A stretch of 64,000 bases of DNA from the NCBI RefSeq assembly GCF_900115145.1, contig NZ_FOVL01000012.1, positions 1 through 64,000 of the forward strand. The letters are read 5' to 3'. This document shows positions 52,990 through 61,818 of the stretch, one piece after another. A model generated the notes under the pieces. That model was not told the DNA's origin. It worked only from the letters and a program-made list of their open reading frames with translations, and did not search any database. This DNA comes from Salegentibacter flavus. Lineage in GTDB: Bacteria > Bacteroidota > Bacteroidia > Flavobacteriales > Flavobacteriaceae. Numbering within the stretch: the stretch's first letter is position 1; each line of letters begins with the position of its first letter. The position numbers and the translations under genes are program-made.

Positions 52990-53532
52990 CTAATCCTCAT
53001 CAGAAGTAAAACGCTTGTCTACCGGCATCACTTCCCCACATTTATCACAGGTCCTTAGCTCCTTGCTTCCGTAGAAATGCTTAAAATGCTTTAAAAAATC
53101 GGTTTCAATATTGTTAAGCTGAAAATAAACCTCATATAATTTATTATTACAGTTATCACAAAACCAAAGTAATCCATCTTTTGTATCCGGGTCGGTTCTT
53201 TTTCGCTCTACCACCAATCCAATGCTGTTTTCTTGTCTTTCGGGAGAGTGTGGTACTTTTCCCGGATGCAGGTACATATCGCCCGGGCCGAGTTTCATTG
53301 TTTTCTTCTTTCCGTCTTCCTGAATGTGTACCTCGATCTCACCTTCCAACTGATAGAACAACTCCTCTGTCTCGTTATAGTGGTAATCCTTGCGGGCATT
53401 TGGCCCGGCCACTACCATCACGATATAATCTTCAGATTCACGGTAAAGGTTACGATTGCCAACAGGTGGCTTCAGACTTTCCCGGTTCTGTTCAATCCAT
53501 TTATTCAGGTTAAAAGGTTTATTTACAGCCAT
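52990..53532 (-). CDS. 3-hydroxyanthranilate 3,4-dioxygenase
   Basis: A 180-residue cupin that opens the ring of 3-hydroxyanthranilate on the kynurenine route to quinolinate and NAD. The iron ligands are His51 (DYHYNETEE), Glu57 and His95 (KVPHSPERQ). A C-terminal rubredoxin-like site has Cys125/Cys128 and Cys162/Cys165. The length fits the bacterial form. It appears to share a transcript with the ALDH7-type gene. Confidence 0.93.
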   Translation of the reverse strand: MAVNKPFNLNKWIEQNRESLKPPVGNRNLYRESEDYIVMVVAGPNARKDYHYNETEELFYQLEGEIEVHIQEDGKKKTMKLGPGDMYLHPGKVPHSPERQENSIGLVVERKRTDPDTKDGLLWFCDNCNNKLYEVYFQLNNIETDFLKHFKHFYGSKELRTCDKCGEVMPVDKRFTSDED

Positions 53533-53708
53533 AATTTAGTTTTTTGCAAGTTTAAAATTACACATTCTACCTCACAAAGCCGGTCGATTATTTTCTTTTT
53601 TAAGGTATAGGTTTTCTCCTTCTCGTATGGAATCAACATGCTTGATTGGTCTTCGGCTGGCGGGCTGGCGCAAAATTTCTTATCTTCGGGATAAAATAAC
53701 CAACAACG

Positions 53709-54785
53709 ATGAAAAAAATATTTCTATTACTCAGTTTATCCCTGTTTTTTGCCTGTAATTCTTCAGAAGAAAAAGAAATACCGGAAGAAGTTTCCAAAGA
53801 GGAACTAAGTAGCGACATCAATGATAATTTCGGAATCGTAATTCACGGAGGCGCCGGAACTATTGTTAAAGAAAACATGACCGATTCGCTGGAAAAGGCA
53901 TATAAAGACAAATTGGAGGAAGCCATCAGGGTAGGGCACGAGATCCTTGCCAACGGCGGTACAGCGATGGAAGCCGTACAGCGTACCATAAATGTTATGG
54001 AAGATTCCCCGCTTTTCAATGCGGGAAAAGGAGCGGTTTTTACCAATGCTGAAACCAACGAACTTGACGCCTCACTAATGGACGGAAAAACGCTTAATGC
54101 AGGAGCCGTTGCAGGAGTAACCACCGTTAAAAATCCGATAAACCTTGCCTGGGAAGTGATGGAGAATTCAGAACACGTAATGATGGCCGGTAAAGGTGCC
54201 GAGCTTTTTGCGGAAGAACGCGGGATGGAAATCGTAGATCCTGAGTATTTTTATACAGAGAACCGATTTCGAAGCCTTCAGCGTTTAAAGGAAATGGATA
54301 CTGAAGAAACCGAGCTGGATCACGACCAAAGCGCAGCCTTTGTTGATCCTTTTATTAAGGATTCAAAATATGGCACTGTGGGTTGTGTAGCCCTGGATAA
54401 AGATGGAAATCTTGCTGCCGGAACCTCAACGGGAGGAATGACCAACAAAAAATGGGGGCGTATTGGAGATGCTCCCATAATTGGTGCCGGCACTTATGCT
54501 AACAATAAAACCTGTGCGGTTTCCGCCACAGGTTGGGGTGAGTTTTTTATTCGCGGAGTAGTGGCGCACGATATTTCGGCTTTAATGGAATACAAAAGAC
54601 TAAGCCTGGAGGATGCTGCAGAGGAAGTGATCCAGAATAAAATTCCAGATCTTGGTGGTAATGGCGGGATTATCGCAATAGATTTTCAGGGAAATATAGC
54701 TATGGAATTCAATACCGCCGGGATGTATAGAGCACACATGAATAAAAACGGAGACCTGGATATTGGTATTTACGGTGCGGAATAA
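53709..54785 (+). CDS. Isoaspartyl peptidase/L-asparaginase, lipoprotein
   Basis: A 358-residue Ntn hydrolase. An N-terminal lipobox (LFFAC, Cys16) predicts a periplasmic lipoprotein. The alpha part has IVIHGGAGT, and the autocleavage site is before Thr223 in KYGTVGCVALD, which becomes the nucleophile. GGMTNKKWGRIGDAPIIGAG is the substrate and sodium loop region. It hydrolyses beta-aspartyl dipeptides and asparagine. It is monocistronic with its own terminator. Confidence 0.92.
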   Translation: MKKIFLLLSLSLFFACNSSEEKEIPEEVSKEELSSDINDNFGIVIHGGAGTIVKENMTDSLEKAYKDKLEEAIRVGHEILANGGTAMEAVQRTINVMEDSPLFNAGKGAVFTNAETNELDASLMDGKTLNAGAVAGVTTVKNPINLAWEVMENSEHVMMAGKGAELFAEERGMEIVDPEYFYTENRFRSLQRLKEMDTEETELDHDQSAAFVDPFIKDSKYGTVGCVALDKDGNLAAGTSTGGMTNKKWGRIGDAPIIGAGTYANNKTCAVSATGWGEFFIRGVVAHDISALMEYKRLSLEDAAEEVIQNKIPDLGGNGGIIAIDFQGNIAMEFNTAGMYRAHMNKNGDLDIGIYGAE

Positions 54786-54819
54786 TTTATTCTGAATTAA
54801 AAAATTCAATAATATTGAT

Positions 54820-54854
54820 AAGCCTCATTTACAGAAATGTAAATGGGGCTTTTT
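54820..54854 (+). terminator. Terminator of the isoaspartyl peptidase gene
   Basis: AAGCCTCATTTAC (54820-54832) pairs with GTAAATGGGGCTT (54839-54851) with one G-U pair, followed by a short T run. Confidence 0.8.
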
Positions 54855-54900
54855 ATTATTGAATTATGTGAGTTAAAATTTTAACATCAATTTAGGTTTC

Positions 54901-54937
54901 GATTAGTTCTGTTTTTCCCGAACTAATCATATTTTTG
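54901..54937 (+). promoter_or_regulatory. Operator-like inverted repeat and -7 box of the RND efflux operon
   Basis: GATTAGTTC (54901-54909) and GAACTAATC (54920-54928) form a perfect 9-bp inverted repeat with a 10-base spacer. It lies directly upstream of the -7 box TATTTTTG (54930-54937). A regulator dimer bound here would block polymerase. The first gene of the operon is a GbsR/MarR regulator, the likely ligand. Confidence 0.65.
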
Positions 54938-54955
54938 CAGCCTTAAAATCATTTG

Positions 54956-55456
54956 ATGAACAAAGCACAGTTAGAAGAAATGAAAGATCGCCTGGTTGAA
55001 AAACTTGGCGTACAGCTTGAGAAAGAACACCAGCTGGCTCCGGTATCAGCAAGGATTTTCGCAACAGTTATAATGAGTGGAAAGCAAGGGATTACTTTTG
55101 ACCAGTTAGTAAAAGATCTTCAGGCAGGTAAGAGTACCGTTTCTTCCCACCTTGAAAACCTACAGGTGAGTAACCGTATTGAATACTATACAAAACCGGG
55201 AGATCGCAAACGCTATTTTATAGTGAACCCGGCACTTATGAAAAACTATATTAACGAACTCACGACCAAATGGGAGGCTCAAAGATCGGTGCATCAGGAG
55301 GTTCTGGAATTCAAACGCTTATCCAACGAAATAAATAAAGGTACAACCGAAACACAGTTCGATCTTGAATTTCAACAGAGCCTGTTGACCTTCTTCGATG
55401 AGGCCTCTGAAGCCCTGGAGAAATTAAAATTAAGACTTAAATCCCAAGATAAATAA
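54956..55456 (+). CDS. GbsR/MarR family transcriptional regulator
   Basis: A 166-residue winged-helix protein from ATG 54956. The DNA-binding part is LAPVSARIFATVIMSGKQGITFDQLVKDLQAGKSTVSSHLENLQ, shown here only by its key pieces ITFDQLVKDL and GKSTVSSHLENL. A basic wing, KPGDRKRYF, is followed by a helical dimerisation end. It precedes the adaptor gene by 14 bases and probably represses the operon. An in-frame TTG one codon earlier is not preferred. Confidence 0.87.
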   Translation: MNKAQLEEMKDRLVEKLGVQLEKEHQLAPVSARIFATVIMSGKQGITFDQLVKDLQAGKSTVSSHLENLQVSNRIEYYTKPGDRKRYFIVNPALMKNYINELTTKWEAQRSVHQEVLEFKRLSNEINKGTTETQFDLEFQQSLLTFFDEASEALEKLKLRLKSQDK

Positions 55457-55470
55457 CAATCACAGAACGA

Positions 55471-56589
55471 ATGAAAAAATTAATCTATTTCAGTTTTATA
55501 ATCAGTACCCTGATTTTAACTTCCTGTAAGAATGGGGAAGCTAATCAACAACAAACTCAGGGGACCATGCCTTTCCCTGTAGTTGAAGTGCCAACAAAAA
55601 CGGTTACAGGATACATTACATATCCGGTTAGCATAGAAGGAACTGTAAACAGCGGGGTAAGGGCAAAAGTAACAGGTTATATTACCGATGTACTGGTAGA
55701 TGAGGGTGAAAAAGTTAGTAAAGGGCAAACCCTTTTCAAATTAGAAACTCAATCTCTAAGCCAGGATGCCGGAGCAGCCCAAGCCAATGTAAATGCAGCC
55801 CAGGTGGAAGTTGACAAATTAAAACCTCTGGTCGAAAAGAACATAATAAGCCCGGTACAGCTTGAAACAGCCAAAGCCCGACTTGCCCAGGCAAAAGCCA
55901 ATTACAACAGCATCGCGGCTAATATCGATTATGCAAATATTAAAAGCCCGGTAGATGGATATATAGGTTCCATCAGCTTTAGAGAAGGAGCTTTAATAAG
56001 CCCCGGAGACTCTGCCCCACTAACCCGAATTTCAAATACAGAGGAAGTTTTTGCTTTCTTTTCCATGAATGAAAGAGAATATCTGGACTTCCTCAGAAAT
56101 ACTGAAGGTGTAGATACTTCAGAAAAATTAAAGAATTTTCCACCGGTGGAACTGGAACTTATTAACGGAGAAATCTACGAAGAAACCGGTACTATTGAAA
56201 CAGTTTCAGGACAGATAGATCCGGCCACTGGGACCGTAAGTTTCCGGGCAAAATTTCCTAATCCCAGCGGAATACTTTCCAATGGGAGCAGTGGAAAAAT
56301 CAGGATTCCAAAGACCTATAAAAATGTTCCTGTGGTTCCGGAAGTCTCAACTTTCGAACAACAGGGAATGGTTTACGCATACAAAGTGGAAAATGACAGT
56401 TTAGCGATTTCAACGGTAATTGAAGTTAAAGACAGGCTTAATAATTTAATCATCGTTTCCTCCGGCCTTAAAGAAGGTGATGTTATAGTGGCCAAAGGAG
56501 TTGGTAAACTTCGCAATAACACCCCCATAAAACCACAACCGGTACCTTTTGATAGTATAGCCAATACTTTGAAACCCGTATTTAAATAA
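55471..56589 (+). CDS. RND efflux periplasmic adaptor subunit
   Basis: A 372-residue membrane fusion protein with lipobox LILTSC (Cys19). The lipoyl half-motifs are YITDVLVDEGEKVSKGQTLF and SPVDGYIGSISFREGALISP. A helical hairpin rich in Ala/Gln lies between (AQANVNAAQVEVDKLKPLVE). Beta-barrel and membrane-proximal domains follow. It links the inner-membrane pump to the outer-membrane channel. The RND permease begins six bases downstream. Confidence 0.93.
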   Translation: MKKLIYFSFIISTLILTSCKNGEANQQQTQGTMPFPVVEVPTKTVTGYITYPVSIEGTVNSGVRAKVTGYITDVLVDEGEKVSKGQTLFKLETQSLSQDAGAAQANVNAAQVEVDKLKPLVEKNIISPVQLETAKARLAQAKANYNSIAANIDYANIKSPVDGYIGSISFREGALISPGDSAPLTRISNTEEVFAFFSMNEREYLDFLRNTEGVDTSEKLKNFPPVELELINGEIYEETGTIETVSGQIDPATGTVSFRAKFPNPSGILSNGSSGKIRIPKTYKNVPVVPEVSTFEQQGMVYAYKVENDSLAISTVIEVKDRLNNLIIVSSGLKEGDVIVAKGVGKLRNNTPIKPQPVPFDSIANTLKPVFK

Positions 56590-56595
56590 GAAAAC

Positions 56596-59500
56596 ATGTT
56601 AAGAACATTTATAGACAGACCGGTTTTATCTACGGTAATTTCCATTATAATTTTGATTCTGGGGTTTTTGGCAATAAACTCCTTACCGGTTACCCAATAT
56701 CCAGATATTGCTCCCGCTACCGTCCAGGTGAGGGCTAATTATCCCGGCGCCAATGCCGAAACAGTACTTGAAAGTGTTATTATTCCCATAGAGGAACAAA
56801 TTAACGGGGTAGAGGATATGGATTATATCACCTCTACAGCCAGTAACAATGGTAGTGGGACAATCAATGTGTTTTTTAAGGAAGGAGTAAATCCCGATAT
56901 CGCGGCAGTAAACGTACAAAACAGGGTGTCTCGTGCAACTCCATTATTGCCCCGTGAGGTTGCTCAGGCCGGTGTTATTACTCAAAAACAGCAAACCAGT
57001 GCCCTGATGTTTCTCACGGTCAATTCTGATAATGAGAATTATGATGCTACTTTTATCCAAAATTATCTAAACATCAACGTACTTCCGGAATTACAACGAA
57101 TTAACGGGGTAGGAGATGTCAACATTTTTGGAGCTAAAACCTATGCGATGCGGATCTGGCTGCAACCAGAAAAACTCCAGGCTTATAACCTGATCCCCGC
57201 TGATGTAACTGCGGCAATCAATGAACAGAGTTTGGAAGCTGCTGCCGGAGCTATTGGTCAGAACAATGCCCAGGCCTTTGAATATGTGATAAAATACGGG
57301 GGACGATTTAAAACGGCCGAACAGTATGAAGATATAATTATAAAAGCTCTGGATAACGGAAGATTCCTGCGTGTAAAAGATGTTGCCCAGGTAGAACTGG
57401 ATGCTCAGGGATATAATGCCATTTCTAATGCCAATGGCAAACCGGGAGTTAGTATGGGTATTTACCAAACTGCGGGTTCAAACGCTCAGGAAATCATTGA
57501 AAATATTCATGAGAAAATGGACGAATTGGAGAAAAATTTTCCGACTGGGATGGCGTATTACGTGAATTTCGATACCAATGAATTTCTCAATGCCTCTATT
57601 AACAAGGTAACAATAACCTTGCTAGAGGCCTTCCTTCTTGTATTTCTGGTTGTATTTATCTTCCTGCAGGATTTCCGGTCTACCCTTATTCCTGCTATCG
57701 CCGTACCGGTTTCTATAATCGGAACTTTCTTTTTTCTCGGCTTATTTGGTTATTCCATCAACCTTCTTACCCTGTTTGCCCTGGTACTCGCAATTGGTAT
57801 TGTGGTAGATGATGCTATTGTGGTGGTGGAAGCAGTTCATGCGAAACTGGAGGAAGGAGCGAAAAATGCAAAACAGGCAACCTATAAAGCAATGGATGAG
57901 ATTGCCGGGGCGATTATTTCCATTACTCTGGTTATGGGTGCCGTTTTTATTCCGGTGACCTTTATTACAGGACCCACAGGGGTTTTCTATGAGCAGTTTG
58001 GTGTTACTCTTATGGTGGCCATCGCAATTTCAGCGATTAATGCATTGACTTTAAGTCCGGCTCTTTGCGCAATCTTCTTAAAACCTGAACACGAAAAAGG
58101 AAAGAAAAGAGGATTTTTAAATCGCTTTTTCACCGCTTTTAATACTGGTTTTGAATTAACCACAAAACGATATGTAAGATCGCTAAGGTTTCTTTTTAAG
58201 CATAAATGGATTACTGCAGCGATCCTGGTATTTTCAATTATAGGGATTTTCCTTGCATCCTCTGCTACTCCCACCGGTTTTGTACCTGATGAAGACCGAG
58301 GTATTGTATTTACTAATATTGAACTCCCTCCTGGCGCTTCTCTTGACAGAACTGTAGAGGTAACTCAGGAGCTAAGAGAGCTTGCTAAAGATATACCAGG
58401 GGTAAGTGAAATCACCATGGTAAATGGATTTAGCTTGATTGGTGGTTCCGGAAGTAATTTTGGGCTCGGGTTTATAAAACTTGATCCATGGGATGAACGA
58501 CAAGATGATGATCAATCTATAGAAGCCATTACGGCTCAGCTTTTTCAGCGTGCGGCGGCAATAAGTGATGCTAACATACTTTTCTTTGCACCACCAAGTA
58601 TTCCAGGATTCGGAGCTTCCTCTGGATTTGAATTGCAGGTTTTAGACCGCTCAGGTGGTTCCTTCACCGAACTGGATGAAGCCACTAAAAATTATCTGAT
58701 GGAGCTCAGCGAGCGACCTGAAATCCTGTATGCGAATTCGTCTTTCAACACGAATTATCCGCAGTATGAAATTGAGTTGAATGTTCCCAAAGCCAAGGAA
58801 GCCGGAGTGAACATCAGCAGTATATTTTCAACACTACAAGGCTATATTGGTAGTGTTTATGCAGCCGATTTCTCCCGCTACGGAAAACAATATCGGGTTT
58901 ATGTTCAGGCCCTGCCGGAGGACCGGGCAAACGCCTCAGATCTAAATTCATTATTCGTTAGAAATGATCAGGGACAGATGGCGCCGATAACCGAATTCGT
59001 AAATCTTAAAAGAGTATACGGTCCACAATCGGTTACGAGATTTAACCTCTTCAATTCGGCCAGTGTTAATGGAGCTGCCGCACCTGGATATTCGTCTGGG
59101 GATGCAATTGCCGCCGTTCAGGAAGTAGGAAATGGAGCCCTTCCGGCTAATTTTGATATAGGTTTTTCCGGTTTAACCCGTGAAGAAATTTCGGCAGGAA
59201 ATCAAACAACTTTTATATTCCTCCTAAGTATATTATTTGTGTACTTTATTCTTGCAGCTCAATACGAAAGCTATCTATTACCGCTTTCAGTGCTTTTCTC
59301 ATTGCCTGTTGGAGTTATGGGCGCATATGTTTCAACATACTTTACTGGCCTGGAAAATAATATCTATTTCCAGATCGCCCTTATTATGCTTCTGGGCTTA
59401 TTAGCTAAGAATGCAATCCTTATTGTAGAGTTTGCAATTCAACGCCGAAGAGCAGGCGTGCCGATTGCTGAAGCTGCCTTTGATGCAGCTAAGGTAAGGC

Positions 59501-59754
59501 TTAGGCCAATTCTTATGACCTCCTTTGCCTTCATTATAGGATTATTACCGCTGGTTTTTGCCGGAGGCATCGGTGCTGCAGGTAACCGATCTATCGGTAC
59601 AGGCGCCGTAGGTGGATTGCTCATAGGAACTGTTTTGGGTGTATTTGTTATCCCAATCCTCTTTATTCTGTTCCAGTGGCTTCAGGAAAAGGTCACAGGA
59701 GAACCCCAGATAGTTGAAGAAAATAAAAATAACTCTTTGCAAAAAGATCAATAA
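56596..59754 (+). CDS. RND efflux permease, HAE1 family
   Basis: A 1052-residue inner-membrane pump of the AcrB type with 12 helices and two large periplasmic loops. Asp405 and Asp406 in GIVVDDAIVVVEA are the proton relay pair of helix 4. GFVPDEDRG starts the second half after helix 7. These residues mark a hydrophobe/amphiphile exporter and not a CusA-type metal pump, whose methionine set is absent. The stop overlaps the outer-membrane factor start by one base. Confidence 0.95.
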   Translation: MLRTFIDRPVLSTVISIIILILGFLAINSLPVTQYPDIAPATVQVRANYPGANAETVLESVIIPIEEQINGVEDMDYITSTASNNGSGTINVFFKEGVNPDIAAVNVQNRVSRATPLLPREVAQAGVITQKQQTSALMFLTVNSDNENYDATFIQNYLNINVLPELQRINGVGDVNIFGAKTYAMRIWLQPEKLQAYNLIPADVTAAINEQSLEAAAGAIGQNNAQAFEYVIKYGGRFKTAEQYEDIIIKALDNGRFLRVKDVAQVELDAQGYNAISNANGKPGVSMGIYQTAGSNAQEIIENIHEKMDELEKNFPTGMAYYVNFDTNEFLNASINKVTITLLEAFLLVFLVVFIFLQDFRSTLIPAIAVPVSIIGTFFFLGLFGYSINLLTLFALVLAIGIVVDDAIVVVEAVHAKLEEGAKNAKQATYKAMDEIAGAIISITLVMGAVFIPVTFITGPTGVFYEQFGVTLMVAIAISAINALTLSPALCAIFLKPEHEKGKKRGFLNRFFTAFNTGFELTTKRYVRSLRFLFKHKWITAAILVFSIIGIFLASSATPTGFVPDEDRGIVFTNIELPPGASLDRTVEVTQELRELAKDIPGVSEITMVNGFSLIGGSGSNFGLGFIKLDPWDERQDDDQSIEAITAQLFQRAAAISDANILFFAPPSIPGFGASSGFELQVLDRSGGSFTELDEATKNYLMELSERPEILYANSSFNTNYPQYEIELNVPKAKEAGVNISSIFSTLQGYIGSVYAADFSRYGKQYRVYVQALPEDRANASDLNSLFVRNDQGQMAPITEFVNLKRVYGPQSVTRFNLFNSASVNGAAAPGYSSGDAIAAVQEVGNGALPANFDIGFSGLTREEISAGNQTTFIFLLSILFVYFILAAQYESYLLPLSVLFSLPVGVMGAYVSTYFTGLENNIYFQIALIMLLGLLAKNAILIVEFAIQRRRAGVPIAEAAFDAAKVRLRPILMTSFAFIIGLLPLVFAGGIGAAGNRSIGTGAVGGLLIGTVLGVFVIPILFILFQWLQEKVTGEPQIVEENKNNSLQKDQ

Positions 59755-61160
59755 TGAGAAGACTTAGAATATATAGCCTTTTAATAGCGGGGGTCACACC
59801 ATTTCTTTTAATGTCCTGCTTTGCAGCTAAAGATTATGAACGCCCTGAAATCCAAGAGGTCGATGAAAATCTTTACAGAACAGATGCCATTTCCCAGGAC
59901 AGTCTCAATATGGCAGATATCGCCTGGAATGATGTTTTCTCTGATCCAATTCTGAAGAAATACATTGCCGATGGCCTTGAAAACAATATTGACATCAGGC
60001 GTGCCATCCAACAAATGCTTATGGCTGAAGCATATGTAAAACAAGGGAAAGCAGGATATTTCCCAACTTTATATGTGGGCGCAAACGTAAACCACCAGAT
60101 CCTTTCAAAGAACAGTCAGTTTGGTAGCTTTTTCGATGGTAGTATAACCCAGTACGATGTAACCGGAAATCTATCATGGGAAGCAGATATTTGGGGCAAA
60201 ATAAGGAGTAATGAAAGAGCATTTCAGGCCTCTTATCTTCAGAGTGCAGCTGCCCATAAAGCCGTTCAAACAAGATTAATTTCCAATATTGCTTCTACCT
60301 ACTATCAGCTACTAAGCCTTGATGCACAAAAAGAGATTACGGAGGAAACCATCGCCAATAGGGAACGTAGTTTGGAGACCACCAAGGCCCTGAAAGATGC
60401 TGGAAATTTCACGGAGGTTGGCGTAAAACAAACCGAAGCACAACTGTATACAGCACAGGCTCTCCTTATCGATATCAATAACCGGATAAGATTACTGGAA
60501 AACAGCCTTTCAATTTTATTGGGGGAAGGCCCACAATCTATTGAGCGAAATCGACTTGAAGAGCAGGAAATCAATACGTCATTAAACACAGGAGTACCGG
60601 CGCAACTTCTTAGAAACCGACCTGATGTTATTGCGGCGGAATATAATTTGGTGAATGCCTTTGAGCTCACTAACGTCGCGAGGAGTAATTTTTATCCCTC
60701 CCTGAGTCTTTCGGCGGGGGGTGGTTTTCAAAGTCTGGAGCTAGACGAATTATTCAATGCAAACTCCCTTTTCGCAAACCTGGCCGGCTCTTTAATGCAA
60801 CCGGTTTTAAACGGAAGAAAGATAAGGACACAGTTTGAGGTAGCCGAAGCTCAGCAAGAAGATGCTCTGTTAAACTTTAAATATACTATCCTTAATGCAG
60901 GAAAAGAAGTTTCAGATGCTTTATACAATTATGAGGCAAGTACCGAAAAAATAGATATTCTTAACAAGGAATATAATGCCTATGCTGATGCATCAGAATA
61001 TTCCGAAGAGCTTCTTAACAATGGTTTTGCTAATTATTTGGAAGTCTTAACGGCAAGAGAAAATGCACTGAATTCCCAGTTAAACCTTATCAATGCTGAA
61101 TTCAGCAAATTACAGGCTATGGTAGATCTCTACCGTGCCCTGGGTGGCGGATGGCAATAA
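59754..61160 (+). CDS. Outer-membrane efflux channel, TolC/NodT family
   Basis: A 468-residue lipoprotein with lipobox LLMSC (Cys22). Two repeats of the outer membrane factor family are visible, with SWEADIWGKIRSNERAFQAS in the first half and LLRNRPDVIAAEYNLVNAFE and NFYPSLSLSAGGGF in the second. It forms the outer-membrane duct of the pump. It is last in the regulator-adaptor-permease-channel operon and ends at a strong terminator. Confidence 0.93.
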   Translation: MRRLRIYSLLIAGVTPFLLMSCFAAKDYERPEIQEVDENLYRTDAISQDSLNMADIAWNDVFSDPILKKYIADGLENNIDIRRAIQQMLMAEAYVKQGKAGYFPTLYVGANVNHQILSKNSQFGSFFDGSITQYDVTGNLSWEADIWGKIRSNERAFQASYLQSAAAHKAVQTRLISNIASTYYQLLSLDAQKEITEETIANRERSLETTKALKDAGNFTEVGVKQTEAQLYTAQALLIDINNRIRLLENSLSILLGEGPQSIERNRLEEQEINTSLNTGVPAQLLRNRPDVIAAEYNLVNAFELTNVARSNFYPSLSLSAGGGFQSLELDELFNANSLFANLAGSLMQPVLNGRKIRTQFEVAEAQQEDALLNFKYTILNAGKEVSDALYNYEASTEKIDILNKEYNAYADASEYSEELLNNGFANYLEVLTARENALNSQLNLINAEFSKLQAMVDLYRALGGGWQ

Positions 61161-61182
61161 TTGGTTTTGTTAGTTGTTGGTT

Positions 61183-61215
61183 AACCAGTCTGGGGAAACC
61201 CGGACTGGTTTTTTT
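61183..61215 (+). terminator. Terminator of the RND efflux operon
   Basis: AACCAGTCTGGG (61183-61194) pairs with CCCGGACTGGTT (61199-61210) around a GAAA loop, with one G-U pair, followed by a T run. Confidence 0.92.
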
Positions 61216-61286
61216 AACAGAAGTTATGTTTCAGCATCGAATCCGACTAAGCTAAAAATTTTTTAAATTTATAGGAAAACAGAACT

Positions 61287-61586
61287 ATGAAAAGCAATTT
61301 CAACGATATTATAAATGGCGACAAACCCGTATTGGTAGATTTTTTTGCTGACTGGTGTGGCCCTTGCAAAATGTTGGGACCGATTCTAAAAGACGTAAAA
61401 TCCGAACTGGGAGATCAGGTGAAGATTGTAAAAATAGATGTAGATCGCAACCAGGAACTTTCAGCTAAATATCAGGTTAGAGGTGTACCCACGATGATAC
61501 TCTTTAAAAATGGGAAACAACTCTGGCGCCAATCGGGAGTATTACAAAAACATCAACTTACCGAAGTGATTAAATCACATTCCTAA
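61287..61586 (+). CDS. Thioredoxin
   Basis: A 99-residue cytoplasmic thioredoxin with the active site WCGPC (Cys24, Cys27), a buried Asp in VDFFADWCG and the cis-proline loop RGVPTM. No signal is present. It is a single-gene unit between the efflux operon and the cyclase. Its reductase is not in the window. Confidence 0.93.
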   Translation: MKSNFNDIINGDKPVLVDFFADWCGPCKMLGPILKDVKSELGDQVKIVKIDVDRNQELSAKYQVRGVPTMILFKNGKQLWRQSGVLQKHQLTEVIKSHS

Positions 61587-61589
61587 AAA

Positions 61590-61624
61590 TTCTCCTCGGG
61601 TTATAAGATCCGGGGGATTTTTTA
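61590..61624 (+). terminator. Weak terminator after the thioredoxin gene
   Basis: TCCTCGG and CCGGGGG can form a seven-pair stem with two G-U pairs, followed by seven Ts. The remaining 190 bases up to the cyclase ATG show no gene. Confidence 0.55.
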
Positions 61625-61818
61625 AAGCATAAATTCTTAAGCCTCAATCATAAATATAATTGACTTATTTCTCCTTTAGGTTTTTCGCGTAACAAAGGTT
61701 ACTGATAAAAGCTCCCTTCAGGAGTAATTTTGCTGCACGAAAAGTTTTTAAAGACACGAGACAATTATATTGATTTTTTACTCTGTATATCAGATAAATA
61801 CACTAAACTAATGAAAGT

